Shown: one piece after another, positions 17,563 to 26,115 of the stretch
How the letters are laid out: each line of letters begins with the position of its first letter
How positions within the stretch are numbered: position 1 is the stretch's first letter
DNA from: Flavobacteriales bacterium UBA952
GTDB taxonomy: Bacteria > Bacteroidota > Bacteroidia > Flavobacteriales_D > Crocinitomicaceae
Direction: 5' to 3'
NCBI GenBank assembly: GCA_002293185.1
Contig: DBCS01000004.1
Span: forward strand, 124,001 to 188,000
Length of the DNA stretch: 64,000 bases
The notes under the pieces: generated by a model
Seen by the model: the letters and a program-made list of their open reading frames with translations, nothing else
The model's database searches: none
Told to the model about the DNA's origin: nothing
Made by a program: the position numbers and the translations under genes

Positions 17563-18321
17563 ATGGTATATAAAGCAACGATTACAAAGCCACAAATGGT
17601 TTTTGATTCAGAGAATTACTCAGAACTTGAAAAAGAACTCGATGCCATTGAAGCACAGTTCAAGGTGCGTGAGATTGAAATCACCTTCAATAAAGAGGCC
17701 TTGTTCTTTGGGGATATCAAAGCATCTGTGGATGTTTATTCCTTTCTAAAAAACAGAATTCTCAAAGGCATTGAAATCCAGGAACATTTCATTGCTATTT
17801 TCCTAAGTCAGGCCAATAAGATCATTGGTTATTATCACCATTCAACAGGTACGATTAACGCTACGATGGTAGACATTGAGCTTCTAACAGCAGTAGCCGT
17901 AAAGACCTTGGCAAAGGCCGTGATCATTGCTCACAACCACCCAAGTGGAAACCTTACACCATCGGAAGCAGACCGTTCCCTTACTCGCAATGTTGTCAAA
18001 GCATTGAAATTCTTTGATATCACACTTTTAGATCACATCATCGTGACCAAAAATGGCTATTACTCCTTTAACGAGAAAGCTGAAAGTAGCATCGTTGGAT
18101 ATGTGCCAAAACTTAGTCCAAAAGAGAAAAAACTTCGCGAAGAAATCCTTCGACAACTCAAAAGAGTTACAGAAGCCAATGCACCAAACCTTTTTGAAAT
18201 GATGCAATCCCCACAAGGCTATGAGCAGGTCGAGCAGCTGGTTATTGACAAAGTCTTACACAATCAAATGGTTCCAGCAGCAGTCATTCCCTTATTAGAA
18301 TCAGAATTTTCGATGATCTAA
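17563..18321 (+). CDS. RadC/JAB-domain metalloprotease-like protein
   Basis: The product is 252 aa. Residues about 60-165 hold a JAMM/MPN core with the metal motif HNHPSGNLTPSEAD (H-x-H-x7-S-x2-D, about 124-137) as in RadC/YeeS-like proteins. The C-terminal 80 residues are helical. RadC-type JAB proteins are common on mobile elements; their substrate is not settled. The gene starts one base after the methyltransferase stop and overlaps the next ATG (TAATG). Confidence 0.85.
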   Translation: MVYKATITKPQMVFDSENYSELEKELDAIEAQFKVREIEITFNKEALFFGDIKASVDVYSFLKNRILKGIEIQEHFIAIFLSQANKIIGYYHHSTGTINATMVDIELLTAVAVKTLAKAVIIAHNHPSGNLTPSEADRSLTRNVVKALKFFDITLLDHIIVTKNGYYSFNEKAESSIVGYVPKLSPKEKKLREEILRQLKRVTEANAPNLFEMMQSPQGYEQVEQLVIDKVLHNQMVPAAVIPLLESEFSMI

Positions 18322-18701
18322 TGCAAAAATCAACGACATACCTGCGTGCACGCTTGGATCTCATTCGTCAGAAACTCTCCAGTGCAAATGAAATGCAAGC
18401 AGCTTTGCTTCGCAACGGGGTATTTTATGAGCAAAAGGCTATTAAAGACAAAGCAAAGTCAAAGCCATATCCACAAACGCCTTTGAGCTTCACGGAGCTC
18501 TGCACTTTCAACACCTGGTTTGTGCTGCATCCTGAAAAAGTTTGTGGGCAGGAAGTGATTACTACCAGTAAAGAATTTCCGGTCACGATTCAAGGAGACA
18601 AAGCGCAAATACTGTCCACCATCCAAAAACAACAAAGCTATTCCATCTTGGAAATGGAGGCCTTGGCACTAGAATACGAACTTCAAATCAATCAATTATG
18701 A
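18321..18701 (+). CDS. Unknown 126-aa protein sharing a C-terminal motif with the helicase
   Basis: The product is 126 aa. The N-terminus is helical and basic; the centre has an aromatic stretch (SFTELCTFNTWFVLHPEK). No family recognised. Its last residues (LEMEALALEYELQINQL) closely match the last residues of the 1223-aa helicase (LELEALAFEIELELLNF). It overlaps the helicase gene by four bases. The shared tail could be a common targeting or assembly peptide. Confidence 0.6.
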   Translation: MQKSTTYLRARLDLIRQKLSSANEMQAALLRNGVFYEQKAIKDKAKSKPYPQTPLSFTELCTFNTWFVLHPEKVCGQEVITTSKEFPVTIQGDKAQILSTIQKQQSYSILEMEALALEYELQINQL

Positions 18702-21700
18702 GTTATTTAAAAGGAATAACTAACATTCAGAATTTAGGCGCTTTAAACCCATACACTTCAATTAAATTAAGAAGTAGATCACAGGCTCTTGACAACGTGT
18801 TGAAGCAAATTGATGAGCTCAAAGGTTTGGGTGCTACAGAAAACAAAAAGCTTTCTTTTGAAGAGGTCATGGCAAAGTACAATGCCGGCATCACAGAACC
18901 TGAAATCAAAGCCTGGGTATGGTATAAACAGCATCAGGGAATTCCAATGACTGGTTGGGAAGCCTATCATCTGGAGGGTACTGGTAGGGTCTTGATTTCT
19001 CAACTGCATACACTCGTTAGACAAGGTGCTTTGTTTTACCACGCCGGTGAAATGATGCCTTTTCCGATTTATACCTATGGCAATATGTATGATCGTTTGG
19101 CTCAGCTTGAAACAGACAAAAAAGAGATCCTGGAATACTTTGGTGAAGAAGTCTATGAACAGCACAAACAGGCACTTGAAAAGGCCAAACCTGAACTACT
19201 CACCGTTGAAAATCCAGATGAAAAGGAACGGCCTATTATTACTGCTATTTCTGATTTTGCCGTTGATCCTGATTTATTTAGCATAACGGGTGTTCGTGAA
19301 GAGTTCATGGACTTGGAGAACTCCGAAGAGCTCAGAAAAGTCAATGGCAAAGTAGAGCGCAAAAAAGACAGCGAAAAAATCCGGATACGCTTTGATGGCG
19401 AAACGAAATTCACGTTACAAAACGTATTTGTCAAATGGCTTTTTACCCTCAACGCCGATACGGACTTTGAAAAGAGTTCACCAATCGACATTGCTGATTA
19501 CTACATAGCCAACAAAGCCCTCAGAGATGATCGCCTCACCAAAGAAGAAAAGGCGGAGCTTAGAGCCAATGCCAGAATTGAAGGAGAAAAGCTTTTTTCA
19601 AGATTCCTACATGAAGTTCTCACGTTTGATGATCAACATAAACTCAATTATGCCTGGAATCGTGTTTACAACGGGCAATCAGATATCAATTATTCAAAAG
19701 TGCCCATTGGTTTTGAATGTTCAGCGCGTTTTAAGTCCGGAATACTTCAAATCACCGACATTCAGCGCCAAGGCGTAGCCTTCATGGAAGCCATGGGTTC
19801 TGGAATCAATGCTTTTGATGTAGGAGTTGGTAAAACGATGACCGCCATTGTAAACCTCGCGCACAACTTGTATTCAGGTAAATGCAAACGCCCCCTTGTT
19901 GTTGTTCCAAAACCCACTTACAAGAAGTGGATGAATGAAATCATTGGCTTTACGGATCGCAAGAACGGTGAGTTCGTGCCTGGTGTACTTTCCCATACTG
20001 GAATCACCGTCAATGACTGGTTCAACCTAGGAACGGACATCGTAGAGAAAATCAATCTCAATAAGGCAGTGCCAGAGAAATCCATAACGATGGTCACTTA
20101 CGAAGGATTCAAGCGACTAGGGTTTGGAAAGTCCGTATCAGATGAACTCTTTACTGAACTAGTCAACATCCTTGGTCAATCCAAAGAGAAGTCCAACCGT
20201 GACAAGGAGATCGAATACCAGAAGTTTCGTGAAATGATCGGAGTTGGTTTAAAGAATACCATTGCAGACATTGACATCTTGGGCTTTGACTATGCGGTCA
20301 TTGACGAAGCGCACCGCTGTAAGAATGTATTTAGTCAAGTCAAAAGCGATGAAGACGGAAACAAACGCTACAATATTCAATCAGCAACTTCTGAAACCGG
20401 TCAAAAGGCCTTTTTGATTCTGAGTTTTATACAGCGCAAATATGGTAGAAATACCATGCTTTTGACCGCAACGCCGTTTTCAAACTCACCCTTGGAAATC
20501 TATTCGATGTTGTCGCTTGTGGCTTATGATTCATTGAGGGATAACGGAATTTTAAACCTCGATACCTTCTTTGATTTGTTTGTGTTGCCAACCGTTGAAT
20601 GGACAGCCAACTACAAAGAAGAAATCGTAGAAAAGGAAGTCATTAAAAGCTTCACCAATCGACGCGTACTTCAAAAACTCATCTATAACCACATCCTCTA
20701 TAAAACAGGTGAAGAAGCCGGAGTGGTTCGTCCAAAGAAAATCAATTTGCCATTGCTCTATGACTTTGAAAACTCAAAGCAAAGACTACCCAAGGACAAG
20801 CAGGTTTTGACCTACATAAACATGACACCCAAGCAACGCACAAACCAAGACGGAATCGTGGCGATGGCTAAAAATTCAACCCAAGGAAAGTTGGATATGG
20901 GTAATTTGTTCCGTGCCTTGGCGTATAGTTTGGATAATGCGCTGTCACCGTATCTACTCAACGGAACACCGGAAGACTACAAGGAGTTTGTTGAGGAAAG
21001 TCCAAAGATTGCTTATGTCATGGACTGTATTGCAACGGTTAAGAAATGGCACGAAGACCACCAAGAAGCAGCCAGCGGACAGGTCATTTACATGAACCGA
21101 GGAAAGCAGTTTTTTCCCTTGGTGAAAGAATACCTGGAGAAAGAAATCGGCTACAAGAAAGGTGTGATGTATGACCGTGCCAGAGTAGATGAAGTAGAGA
21201 TTATCAGCTCTGAAATCAACGACACACGAAAAGAACTCATCAAGGAAGCGTTCTTGGATGGCGTTGTGAAAATCATCATCGGAACGGCCACCATTCGCGA
21301 AGGGATTGATTTGCAAAAACGAGGAACGGTTATTTACAACTGCTATCCGGAGTGGAACCCAACAGACATCCGACAACTCGAAGGACGTATCTGGAGACAA
21401 GGAAATCAGTTTCAGTATGTGCGTATCGTGATGCCTTTGGTACAGGATTCCATGGATGTATTTGTATTCCAGAAACTCGAAGAGAAGACTTCGCGCATCA
21501 ATGACATTTGGTTCAGGGGAGATAGGGGAAACGTCCTAGACCTGGAAAGTATGGATCCAGAGGAAATCAAACTCGCTTTAATCACCGACGTGGATCGTTT
21601 GGTTGCCATGTTCTTTGATCAAGCCAAGGAGAATCTCAGCCGTGATTACAAGCGCGTCACCTTGGCCATTGACACCTTGAAGGAAGTACAAAGTGACATC

Positions 21701-22369
21701 AACTACTACAACAATTACCGCGAGAAGTCATTAACGTGCATTCAAGCATTTTTGACCACCTTACTAAATTCTACTTACTTGCAAGAAACACCCAAAGTGG
21801 CCAATGATGGCGAAGTGGTGAATAAATCCGTGAAGCGCGCAAAGGAGCTCAAAGAAGAAATTGAATTACTGCTGAACGCTACGGATCAACAAGACAAGGA
21901 CATTATCTCTATTGGGCGTAAAATTGACAGTTCCTATGCGCTACTAGGGATTTACTTTTCTCAGGGTTACTACTTGTCGTATTTCAAGGAATACGTCAGC
22001 AAGGTTCGAAAAACAGAGCGCACACTGTTAAAACCAAAAGGCTATTCTTTGTCAAGTGACTTGAGCCCAGTACTAGCTCAATACGAAGCAGATAAACAGG
22101 CCATTTTAGCGCAATCTGAACTCTACCGAGGAGAACAAAACTCACCCAAATGGGCAGAACTCAAAATCGAGATCCAGACAAAGAAATCAGCCTTGCAAGT
22201 AGAAGGTAGGAGTGCTCAGGCGCGCGCTGAAGAATTCAATCGCCTGAATTACTTATTGGAGTACCGCACCAATTTAGCACCCGCAAAAGCAGCTACTCCC
22301 AACTCCATAGATGAGCTCGAGCTTGAAGCCCTCGCATTTGAAATTGAATTAGAACTACTAAATTTTTAA
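18698..22369 (+). CDS. Giant SNF2/DarB-like helicase
   Basis: The product is 1223 aa. Walker A is DVGVGKTMT at about 374-382, the DEAH box is VIDEAHRC at about 534-541, and the second RecA domain has IREGIDL and the arginine-finger motif QLEGRIWRQGN at about 860-900. These are superfamily 2, SNF2-type features. Large helicases of this kind are found in phage antirestriction proteins such as DarB of P1, which are carried in the virion, and in mobile elements. The N-terminal 350 residues are specific to this group; the C-terminal 300 are helical. The C-terminal LELEALAFEIELELLNF is shared with the upstream gene. With the methyltransferase it may protect incoming DNA. Confidence 0.8.
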   Translation: MSYLKGITNIQNLGALNPYTSIKLRSRSQALDNVLKQIDELKGLGATENKKLSFEEVMAKYNAGITEPEIKAWVWYKQHQGIPMTGWEAYHLEGTGRVLISQLHTLVRQGALFYHAGEMMPFPIYTYGNMYDRLAQLETDKKEILEYFGEEVYEQHKQALEKAKPELLTVENPDEKERPIITAISDFAVDPDLFSITGVREEFMDLENSEELRKVNGKVERKKDSEKIRIRFDGETKFTLQNVFVKWLFTLNADTDFEKSSPIDIADYYIANKALRDDRLTKEEKAELRANARIEGEKLFSRFLHEVLTFDDQHKLNYAWNRVYNGQSDINYSKVPIGFECSARFKSGILQITDIQRQGVAFMEAMGSGINAFDVGVGKTMTAIVNLAHNLYSGKCKRPLVVVPKPTYKKWMNEIIGFTDRKNGEFVPGVLSHTGITVNDWFNLGTDIVEKINLNKAVPEKSITMVTYEGFKRLGFGKSVSDELFTELVNILGQSKEKSNRDKEIEYQKFREMIGVGLKNTIADIDILGFDYAVIDEAHRCKNVFSQVKSDEDGNKRYNIQSATSETGQKAFLILSFIQRKYGRNTMLLTATPFSNSPLEIYSMLSLVAYDSLRDNGILNLDTFFDLFVLPTVEWTANYKEEIVEKEVIKSFTNRRVLQKLIYNHILYKTGEEAGVVRPKKINLPLLYDFENSKQRLPKDKQVLTYINMTPKQRTNQDGIVAMAKNSTQGKLDMGNLFRALAYSLDNALSPYLLNGTPEDYKEFVEESPKIAYVMDCIATVKKWHEDHQEAASGQVIYMNRGKQFFPLVKEYLEKEIGYKKGVMYDRARVDEVEIISSEINDTRKELIKEAFLDGVVKIIIGTATIREGIDLQKRGTVIYNCYPEWNPTDIRQLEGRIWRQGNQFQYVRIVMPLVQDSMDVFVFQKLEEKTSRINDIWFRGDRGNVLDLESMDPEEIKLALITDVDRLVAMFFDQAKENLSRDYKRVTLAIDTLKEVQSDINYYNNYREKSLTCIQAFLTTLLNSTYLQETPKVANDGEVVNKSVKRAKELKEEIELLLNATDQQDKDIISIGRKIDSSYALLGIYFSQGYYLSYFKEYVSKVRKTERTLLKPKGYSLSSDLSPVLAQYEADKQAILAQSELYRGEQNSPKWAELKIEIQTKKSALQVEGRSAQARAEEFNRLNYLLEYRTNLAPAKAATPNSIDELELEALAFEIELELLNF

Positions 22370-22372
22370 AGC

Positions 22373-23818
22373 ATGTTAAACACGACAAACTACTTTCAAA
22401 AAGTATCAAACATTGATTGGAATACTGTACCAGAAGCACTAGCTAAAGGACACCGGCTTGCAGAAGGCGCCTCTCAGAATAATTGGGGACCATACCGAAG
22501 CAACGAAAACATCAAACGCGTAGTGGATGCCTACATGCTTAAGCTCGATGAATACTTGGCGCAAAAACCTGTAAAACCGGTTGCAAAATCAACAACTGAA
22601 AAACCAAAACCCGTAAAAAGTACCCCTGCGCCAAAACCTGCAAAGAAAACAGCAAGAACCGTCAAAAAAGTTGCACCCACAGTTAGCTACAAAACAGACG
22701 CAATTGAACACATTGATACCGACGTGCAATTTATCAAACGCTATGCTGCCATGCATGGCAAAGTCAAAAGCCAGGCTCAAATCTTAACACTCATTCATAG
22801 TCTTCAAAAAGCCATGCTTGAAAGACGCATCCGCAAAACTTCACCTTACGCCAAAGAAATCGAGCTCATGCAAGGGCAGTTGATTTCATGTTACGAGCAA
22901 ATGGGGGAAATGGCTGAAATTAAAATCGATAGCAAGAACCTCAAACGCTATTTGGAGATTGCGCATAGTCAGGCTGGGATGCTTTCCATTGCACTATTGA
23001 AAGCCTACGTTTCTTTGAATGGAAAACGCGACATCAAAGACAAAGCCGAACGCTTGTTTAATCGCATTAAAAAGGCAGTACAGCAGGGGAAGATCACTAA
23101 AACGGATAAGTATGCCACCAAGCTCGATGCAGCATTTCAAACACTCAAAACCTACATGGATGGGGATTCAAAAATTCTTAACATCAATAAAGCGCAGCTC
23201 AATGGCCTCATGGGAATAGTCGGTGGTGAATTGTTTCCAAAGAACAAAGGTGTTTCTGGAATGGATGACAATGGCATGATTGTAAACTCTGGAGAGCTCT
23301 TAAAAATGGATTTTCAAACCATTGGTCTTCAAGGGAAATACCGAGAACTCATAGGTGATCCGAGTGTTGGATTCTTTGCTATGGTGTTTGGGCTTCCAAA
23401 ATCAGGAAAATCAACCATGTGTCTGGATTTTGCCAATCACTTAGCAGCTAATCATGGCAAGGTGTTATACTGCGCCATAGAAGAAGGATTTGGCTACACG
23501 CTCAAAGAGAAAATTGAGCGCCTAAAAGCAAATCACCCGAACTTGTATGTCACAGATCGCGTTCCGGAACACCTGGATCAATTTCAATTTGTATTCATTG
23601 ACAGTGTTTCCAAAGCAGGCCTTGAAGTAAGCGACATGGACGAAATGCGCAAAATGAATCCGAATACTTCATTCATTTTCATTTACCATACGACCAAGGA
23701 AGGAAAATTTAGAGGTGTAAATGCACATGCGCATGAAGTAGATGTGATTATCGAAGTGGAAAAAGGCAAAGCGACTTCAACGGGAAGGTTTAATGCTGGT
23801 GGGAGTGTGGGGGTGTAA
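22373..23818 (+). CDS. RecA-fold ATPase with Lys/Pro-rich linker
   Basis: The product is 481 aa. After a 60-residue N-terminal domain there is a Lys/Pro/Thr-rich linker (about 65-105), a helical middle region, and a C-terminal RecA/RadA-like ATPase with Walker A GLPKSGKST (about 340-348) and a hydrophobic Walker B strand (FQFVFIDSVS). The RadA peptidase-like C-terminus is missing. It could handle DNA during replication, or be the packaging ATPase of this element, since no terminase or HerA/FtsK-like packaging ATPase is seen elsewhere. It is the last gene of the operon. Confidence 0.7.
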   Translation: MLNTTNYFQKVSNIDWNTVPEALAKGHRLAEGASQNNWGPYRSNENIKRVVDAYMLKLDEYLAQKPVKPVAKSTTEKPKPVKSTPAPKPAKKTARTVKKVAPTVSYKTDAIEHIDTDVQFIKRYAAMHGKVKSQAQILTLIHSLQKAMLERRIRKTSPYAKEIELMQGQLISCYEQMGEMAEIKIDSKNLKRYLEIAHSQAGMLSIALLKAYVSLNGKRDIKDKAERLFNRIKKAVQQGKITKTDKYATKLDAAFQTLKTYMDGDSKILNINKAQLNGLMGIVGGELFPKNKGVSGMDDNGMIVNSGELLKMDFQTIGLQGKYRELIGDPSVGFFAMVFGLPKSGKSTMCLDFANHLAANHGKVLYCAIEEGFGYTLKEKIERLKANHPNLYVTDRVPEHLDQFQFVFIDSVSKAGLEVSDMDEMRKMNPNTSFIFIYHTTKEGKFRGVNAHAHEVDVIIEVEKGKATSTGRFNAGGSVGV

Positions 23819-23875
23819 AATAAATTTATCTTTATGTCGAACTAAATAATAAACTGATTGCTATTCTAAAAATAT

Positions 23876-23889
23876 TAGAAAGTATTCTA
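23876..23889. promoter_or_regulatory. TAGAA-N4-TTCTA dyad before unknown two-gene module
   Basis: One exact dyad (spacer AGTA) lies in the 190-bp gap after the virion-like operon, 120 bp before the ATG at 24009. A partial third arm (ATTCTAA) precedes it at 23864-23869. A separate inverted repeat (TTGGGTTCAA at 23956-23965 with TTGAACCCA at 23994-24002) lies close to the start codon. No intrinsic terminator with a T-run is seen after the operon. Confidence 0.6.
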
Positions 23890-24008
23890 GTATATCTGGC
23901 AATTGCACTATTTTTATGAATTAATTTTGGTTTATCTGTTCTAATAAATCAATATTTGGGTTCAAATAATATCCTAACAATTTTTAAACAAAATTGAACC
24001 CACAAACG

Positions 24009-24440
24009 ATGACAAACAAATATTTTTCTGAAATTGAAAAAGTAGAAGAAGCAAAAGGTGTGGAGTGTGTTCCATCTGATAAATATATGCGTACTATTCG
24101 AGAGGCTTATCGATGGACTTTCTCTGAAATCTCAAATCCTCAAAATTTTTTACCACGAGCCTTAATTAATGATAATCCGAGAATTGAGAAATCCAAAATG
24201 AAATGCGAAGGCTGGTCACTCTCATTTTATGATACAGAGGAAAATGCATTAAATAAATTCAATTCTTACCGAAAAAACAAACCCAATATTGATAAAAAAC
24301 TCGGTACTCACTTAGCAAAAGGTATTTTAGAGGAATCTGATGGATATTGCGGTAAAGTTAATCGGGATGGTCACTTTGAATTTTTTGAGTCAATAAATTG
24401 TGATTTATCATCCAAATTTGAAATAATATCAAAGTTATGA
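24009..24440 (+). CDS. Unknown protein, first gene of two-gene module
   Basis: The product is 143 aa from the ATG at 24009; a TTG five codons earlier is possible. It is mixed helix and strand, with aromatic motifs (EAYRWTFSEIS; EGWSLSFYDTEE) and a C-terminal GYCGKVNRDGHFEFFES stretch. No family is recognised. It overlaps the following 418-aa gene by four bases. The pair is AT-rich, unlike the operon before it, which suggests separate acquisition. A toxin-antitoxin or defence role is possible only by context. Confidence 0.6.
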   Translation: MTNKYFSEIEKVEEAKGVECVPSDKYMRTIREAYRWTFSEISNPQNFLPRALINDNPRIEKSKMKCEGWSLSFYDTEENALNKFNSYRKNKPNIDKKLGTHLAKGILEESDGYCGKVNRDGHFEFFESINCDLSSKFEIISKL

Positions 24441-25693
24441 AATCCAACCTATTTACACTAGAGACTAATCCATTTGGAGAGCTCATCTTTGTTGGGGATT
24501 TGCTTTTTAAAATGTGTCCGACTACTTCTGTTTACACAAATTCTAAGAATGAAGTAATTATACATGAATGGGCTGATCTAAATGAGAATGGAGATGATAT
24601 TAATTTCATCTATAATGTTTCGCCTATTAACCTTAAAAGATATATAAATTTAGAAATATCCCATCTAGATTTAATTCGTAGTGCAATTTATGGAAAAGTA
24701 ATAATTTTTGAAGGGCATTTTGCAAAATCAAATAACTTTTCACTTTGTGATATTTTCGATATTGACATAACCTATTTACCTTCTAAAGACGCTTTCTTTA
24801 TGCCAAATGAAACAGAAGATATTGAAGTTATCTCTAGGGAATTTAAATTAGAGGATGTTGATTTAATTGAAAATCAATTAGATATTCCTGATGACGTTTT
24901 AAATCTTCATCTGAAAGAAGGTGATTCTGTTGGATATGGCCGAGTTGATACATATGTTTTAGGTAATGTTCTTTCCAATTTCGAGGAGCTGTATAAAGAA
25001 GTTGCTAAAGATCATATTCTTGGTGTTAGTAGGCAGAATGAAATAAGTAAATCAGAAAAGCAATACCTTTTGGGATTTTCTCATACGGAGGTAACTAGGG
25101 TAATGGCAGCATCTTTCTCTATTCTGTTGAAACCCAAACAGAATAAAGTTAGATTTACAGAGTTGAAAGGTGAGGAAGTTAAAAATGATGATGCAATCGT
25201 ATTATTTGAAAAAATTGGTAAATTAATTGAAAATAGTAATTCAGAAGAAAAAATTTCGACCATTAGTAATGAATACAGTAACTCAGTATTCCAAAAACTA
25301 CAATCTTTTGCACAAACTGTCACAAAGCATGATATCAGCATTGACATTAATTACAAACTAAAAGAAAAAATAGGTTTAAAACAGTTTAACATTAACAAAG
25401 TAAGTGGTAATAAAATAATTGATAGTGTATTGAGTACTTCAAGTAAGACAGAAGAAAAAATATTGTTGAATGGAAAATTTACCGCAATTAATTGCAGAAC
25501 AGCTCATTTTTCATTTAAAAGCGATGACAATGCAGATGAGATTTCCGGTTATTTTGATGCAATATTAGGAGGATTGGAGAGTTTAAATTTTACAAATAAT
25601 TATAAAATATTAATTCACAAAACAATCTTCAATGATAAGGGTAACAATCGTCGTAAGCCGGAAGTTTGGATATTAAAATATGAATTATTTTAA
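24437..25693 (+). CDS. Unknown 418-aa protein, second gene of two-gene module
   Basis: The product is 418 aa. Residues 1-75 are a beta-rich domain (NPFGELIFVGDLLFKMCP; NFIYNVSPINLKRYINLEI) that reminds me of an uncharacterised N-terminal domain found in DUF6575-like proteins; this is a weak resemblance. The middle is helical and acidic. The C-terminal 130 residues again alternate strands and helices and end VWILKYELF. There is no signal peptide, membrane helix or obvious nucleotide-binding motif. It is translationally coupled to the 143-aa gene. Function unknown. Confidence 0.6.
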   Translation: MKSNLFTLETNPFGELIFVGDLLFKMCPTTSVYTNSKNEVIIHEWADLNENGDDINFIYNVSPINLKRYINLEISHLDLIRSAIYGKVIIFEGHFAKSNNFSLCDIFDIDITYLPSKDAFFMPNETEDIEVISREFKLEDVDLIENQLDIPDDVLNLHLKEGDSVGYGRVDTYVLGNVLSNFEELYKEVAKDHILGVSRQNEISKSEKQYLLGFSHTEVTRVMAASFSILLKPKQNKVRFTELKGEEVKNDDAIVLFEKIGKLIENSNSEEKISTISNEYSNSVFQKLQSFAQTVTKHDISIDINYKLKEKIGLKQFNINKVSGNKIIDSVLSTSSKTEEKILLNGKFTAINCRTAHFSFKSDDNADEISGYFDAILGGLESLNFTNNYKILIHKTIFNDKGNNRRKPEVWILKYELF

Positions 25694-25896
25694 ATTTGGG
25701 AGAACCTGATATTTTATTGTCAATTTCTTAGAGGTACTCATTACTTTCTTTTAGGCTGAGATCAATTAATAAAGCTCCTCGCTAAAAATATTATTTAAAT
25801 TGATCTTACGATGAAAGTTTTGAATGATTAACTTATCCAGTTTCTTTTAATAAAGACTGAACAATAACTACCCTAAATTTTGTTATTCAGAGTTAT

Positions 25897-25944
25897 CTCA
25901 CCAACATCACCTTCCATACTTTTATATAATAGGTACGCCTTATT
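25897..25944 (-). pseudogene. Remnant of T9SS sorting-domain C-terminus
   Basis: Read on the minus strand the frame gives RTYYIKVWKVMLVR followed by TAA. GTYYIK and KVMLVR endings are hallmarks of T9SS type A sorting domains, and two neighbours end in similar sequence (VVLVR at 27890). No start or upstream domain remains in frame. It looks like the last codons of a destroyed secreted-protein gene, consistent with insertion or deletion at this place. Confidence 0.4.
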
Positions 25945-25972
25945 TTAACAACACAATTAAGCAACCATCTTA

Positions 25973-26018
25973 TGGTGATAGGCGTCTGAGCACTGTACTG
26001 CTCAGACGCCTATCACCA
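25973..26018. repeat. Perfect 20-bp inverted repeat, 6-base loop
   Basis: The arms are 25973-25992 and 25999-26018, fully complementary over 20 bp, with loop CTGTAC. The stem is GC-rich (it includes GGCGTCTGAGCA) in AT-rich surroundings and is not followed by a T-run on the plus strand. It could be a bidirectional transcription stop insulating the AbiE pair, a recombinase site or a remnant of a mobile element. Confidence 0.8.
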
Positions 26019-26066
26019 ATACAACAACTACATTTTCTACATCACCCTTAATATTTGTCCAGTTTT

Positions 26067-26099
26067 TTGCAGAATAAACAGGACATTTTACTATCTTTG
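26067..26099 (+). promoter_or_regulatory. Bacteroidota-type promoter of AbiE pair
   Basis: A TTG at 26067-26069 (in a TTTTTTG run), a 22-bp spacer and a perfect TAnnTTTG box (TATCTTTG, 26092-26099) precede the ATG at 26116 by 17 bases. This matches the Flavobacterium consensus (TTG, 17-23 bp, TAnnTTTG). The leader would be about 12 nt. Confidence 0.7.
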
Positions 26100-26115
26100 T
26101 TTCTCATAAATAAAT

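Larger units (their letters stand above)
25694..26065. other. Gap with gene remnant and perfect hairpin
   Basis: This AT-rich gap before the AbiE pair holds a remnant of a T9SS C-terminus on the minus strand (about 25897-25944), a perfect 20-bp inverted repeat (25973-26018) and, at its end, the AbiE promoter. The stretch 25694-25895 shows no open frame or other feature that I can support. Confidence 0.5.

Noticed and set aside
5948..23818. Ordinary tailed prophage, contractile injection system or type VI-like system
   Set aside because: No terminase, portal, major tail, sheath, tube, tape-measure or baseplate protein was recognised.
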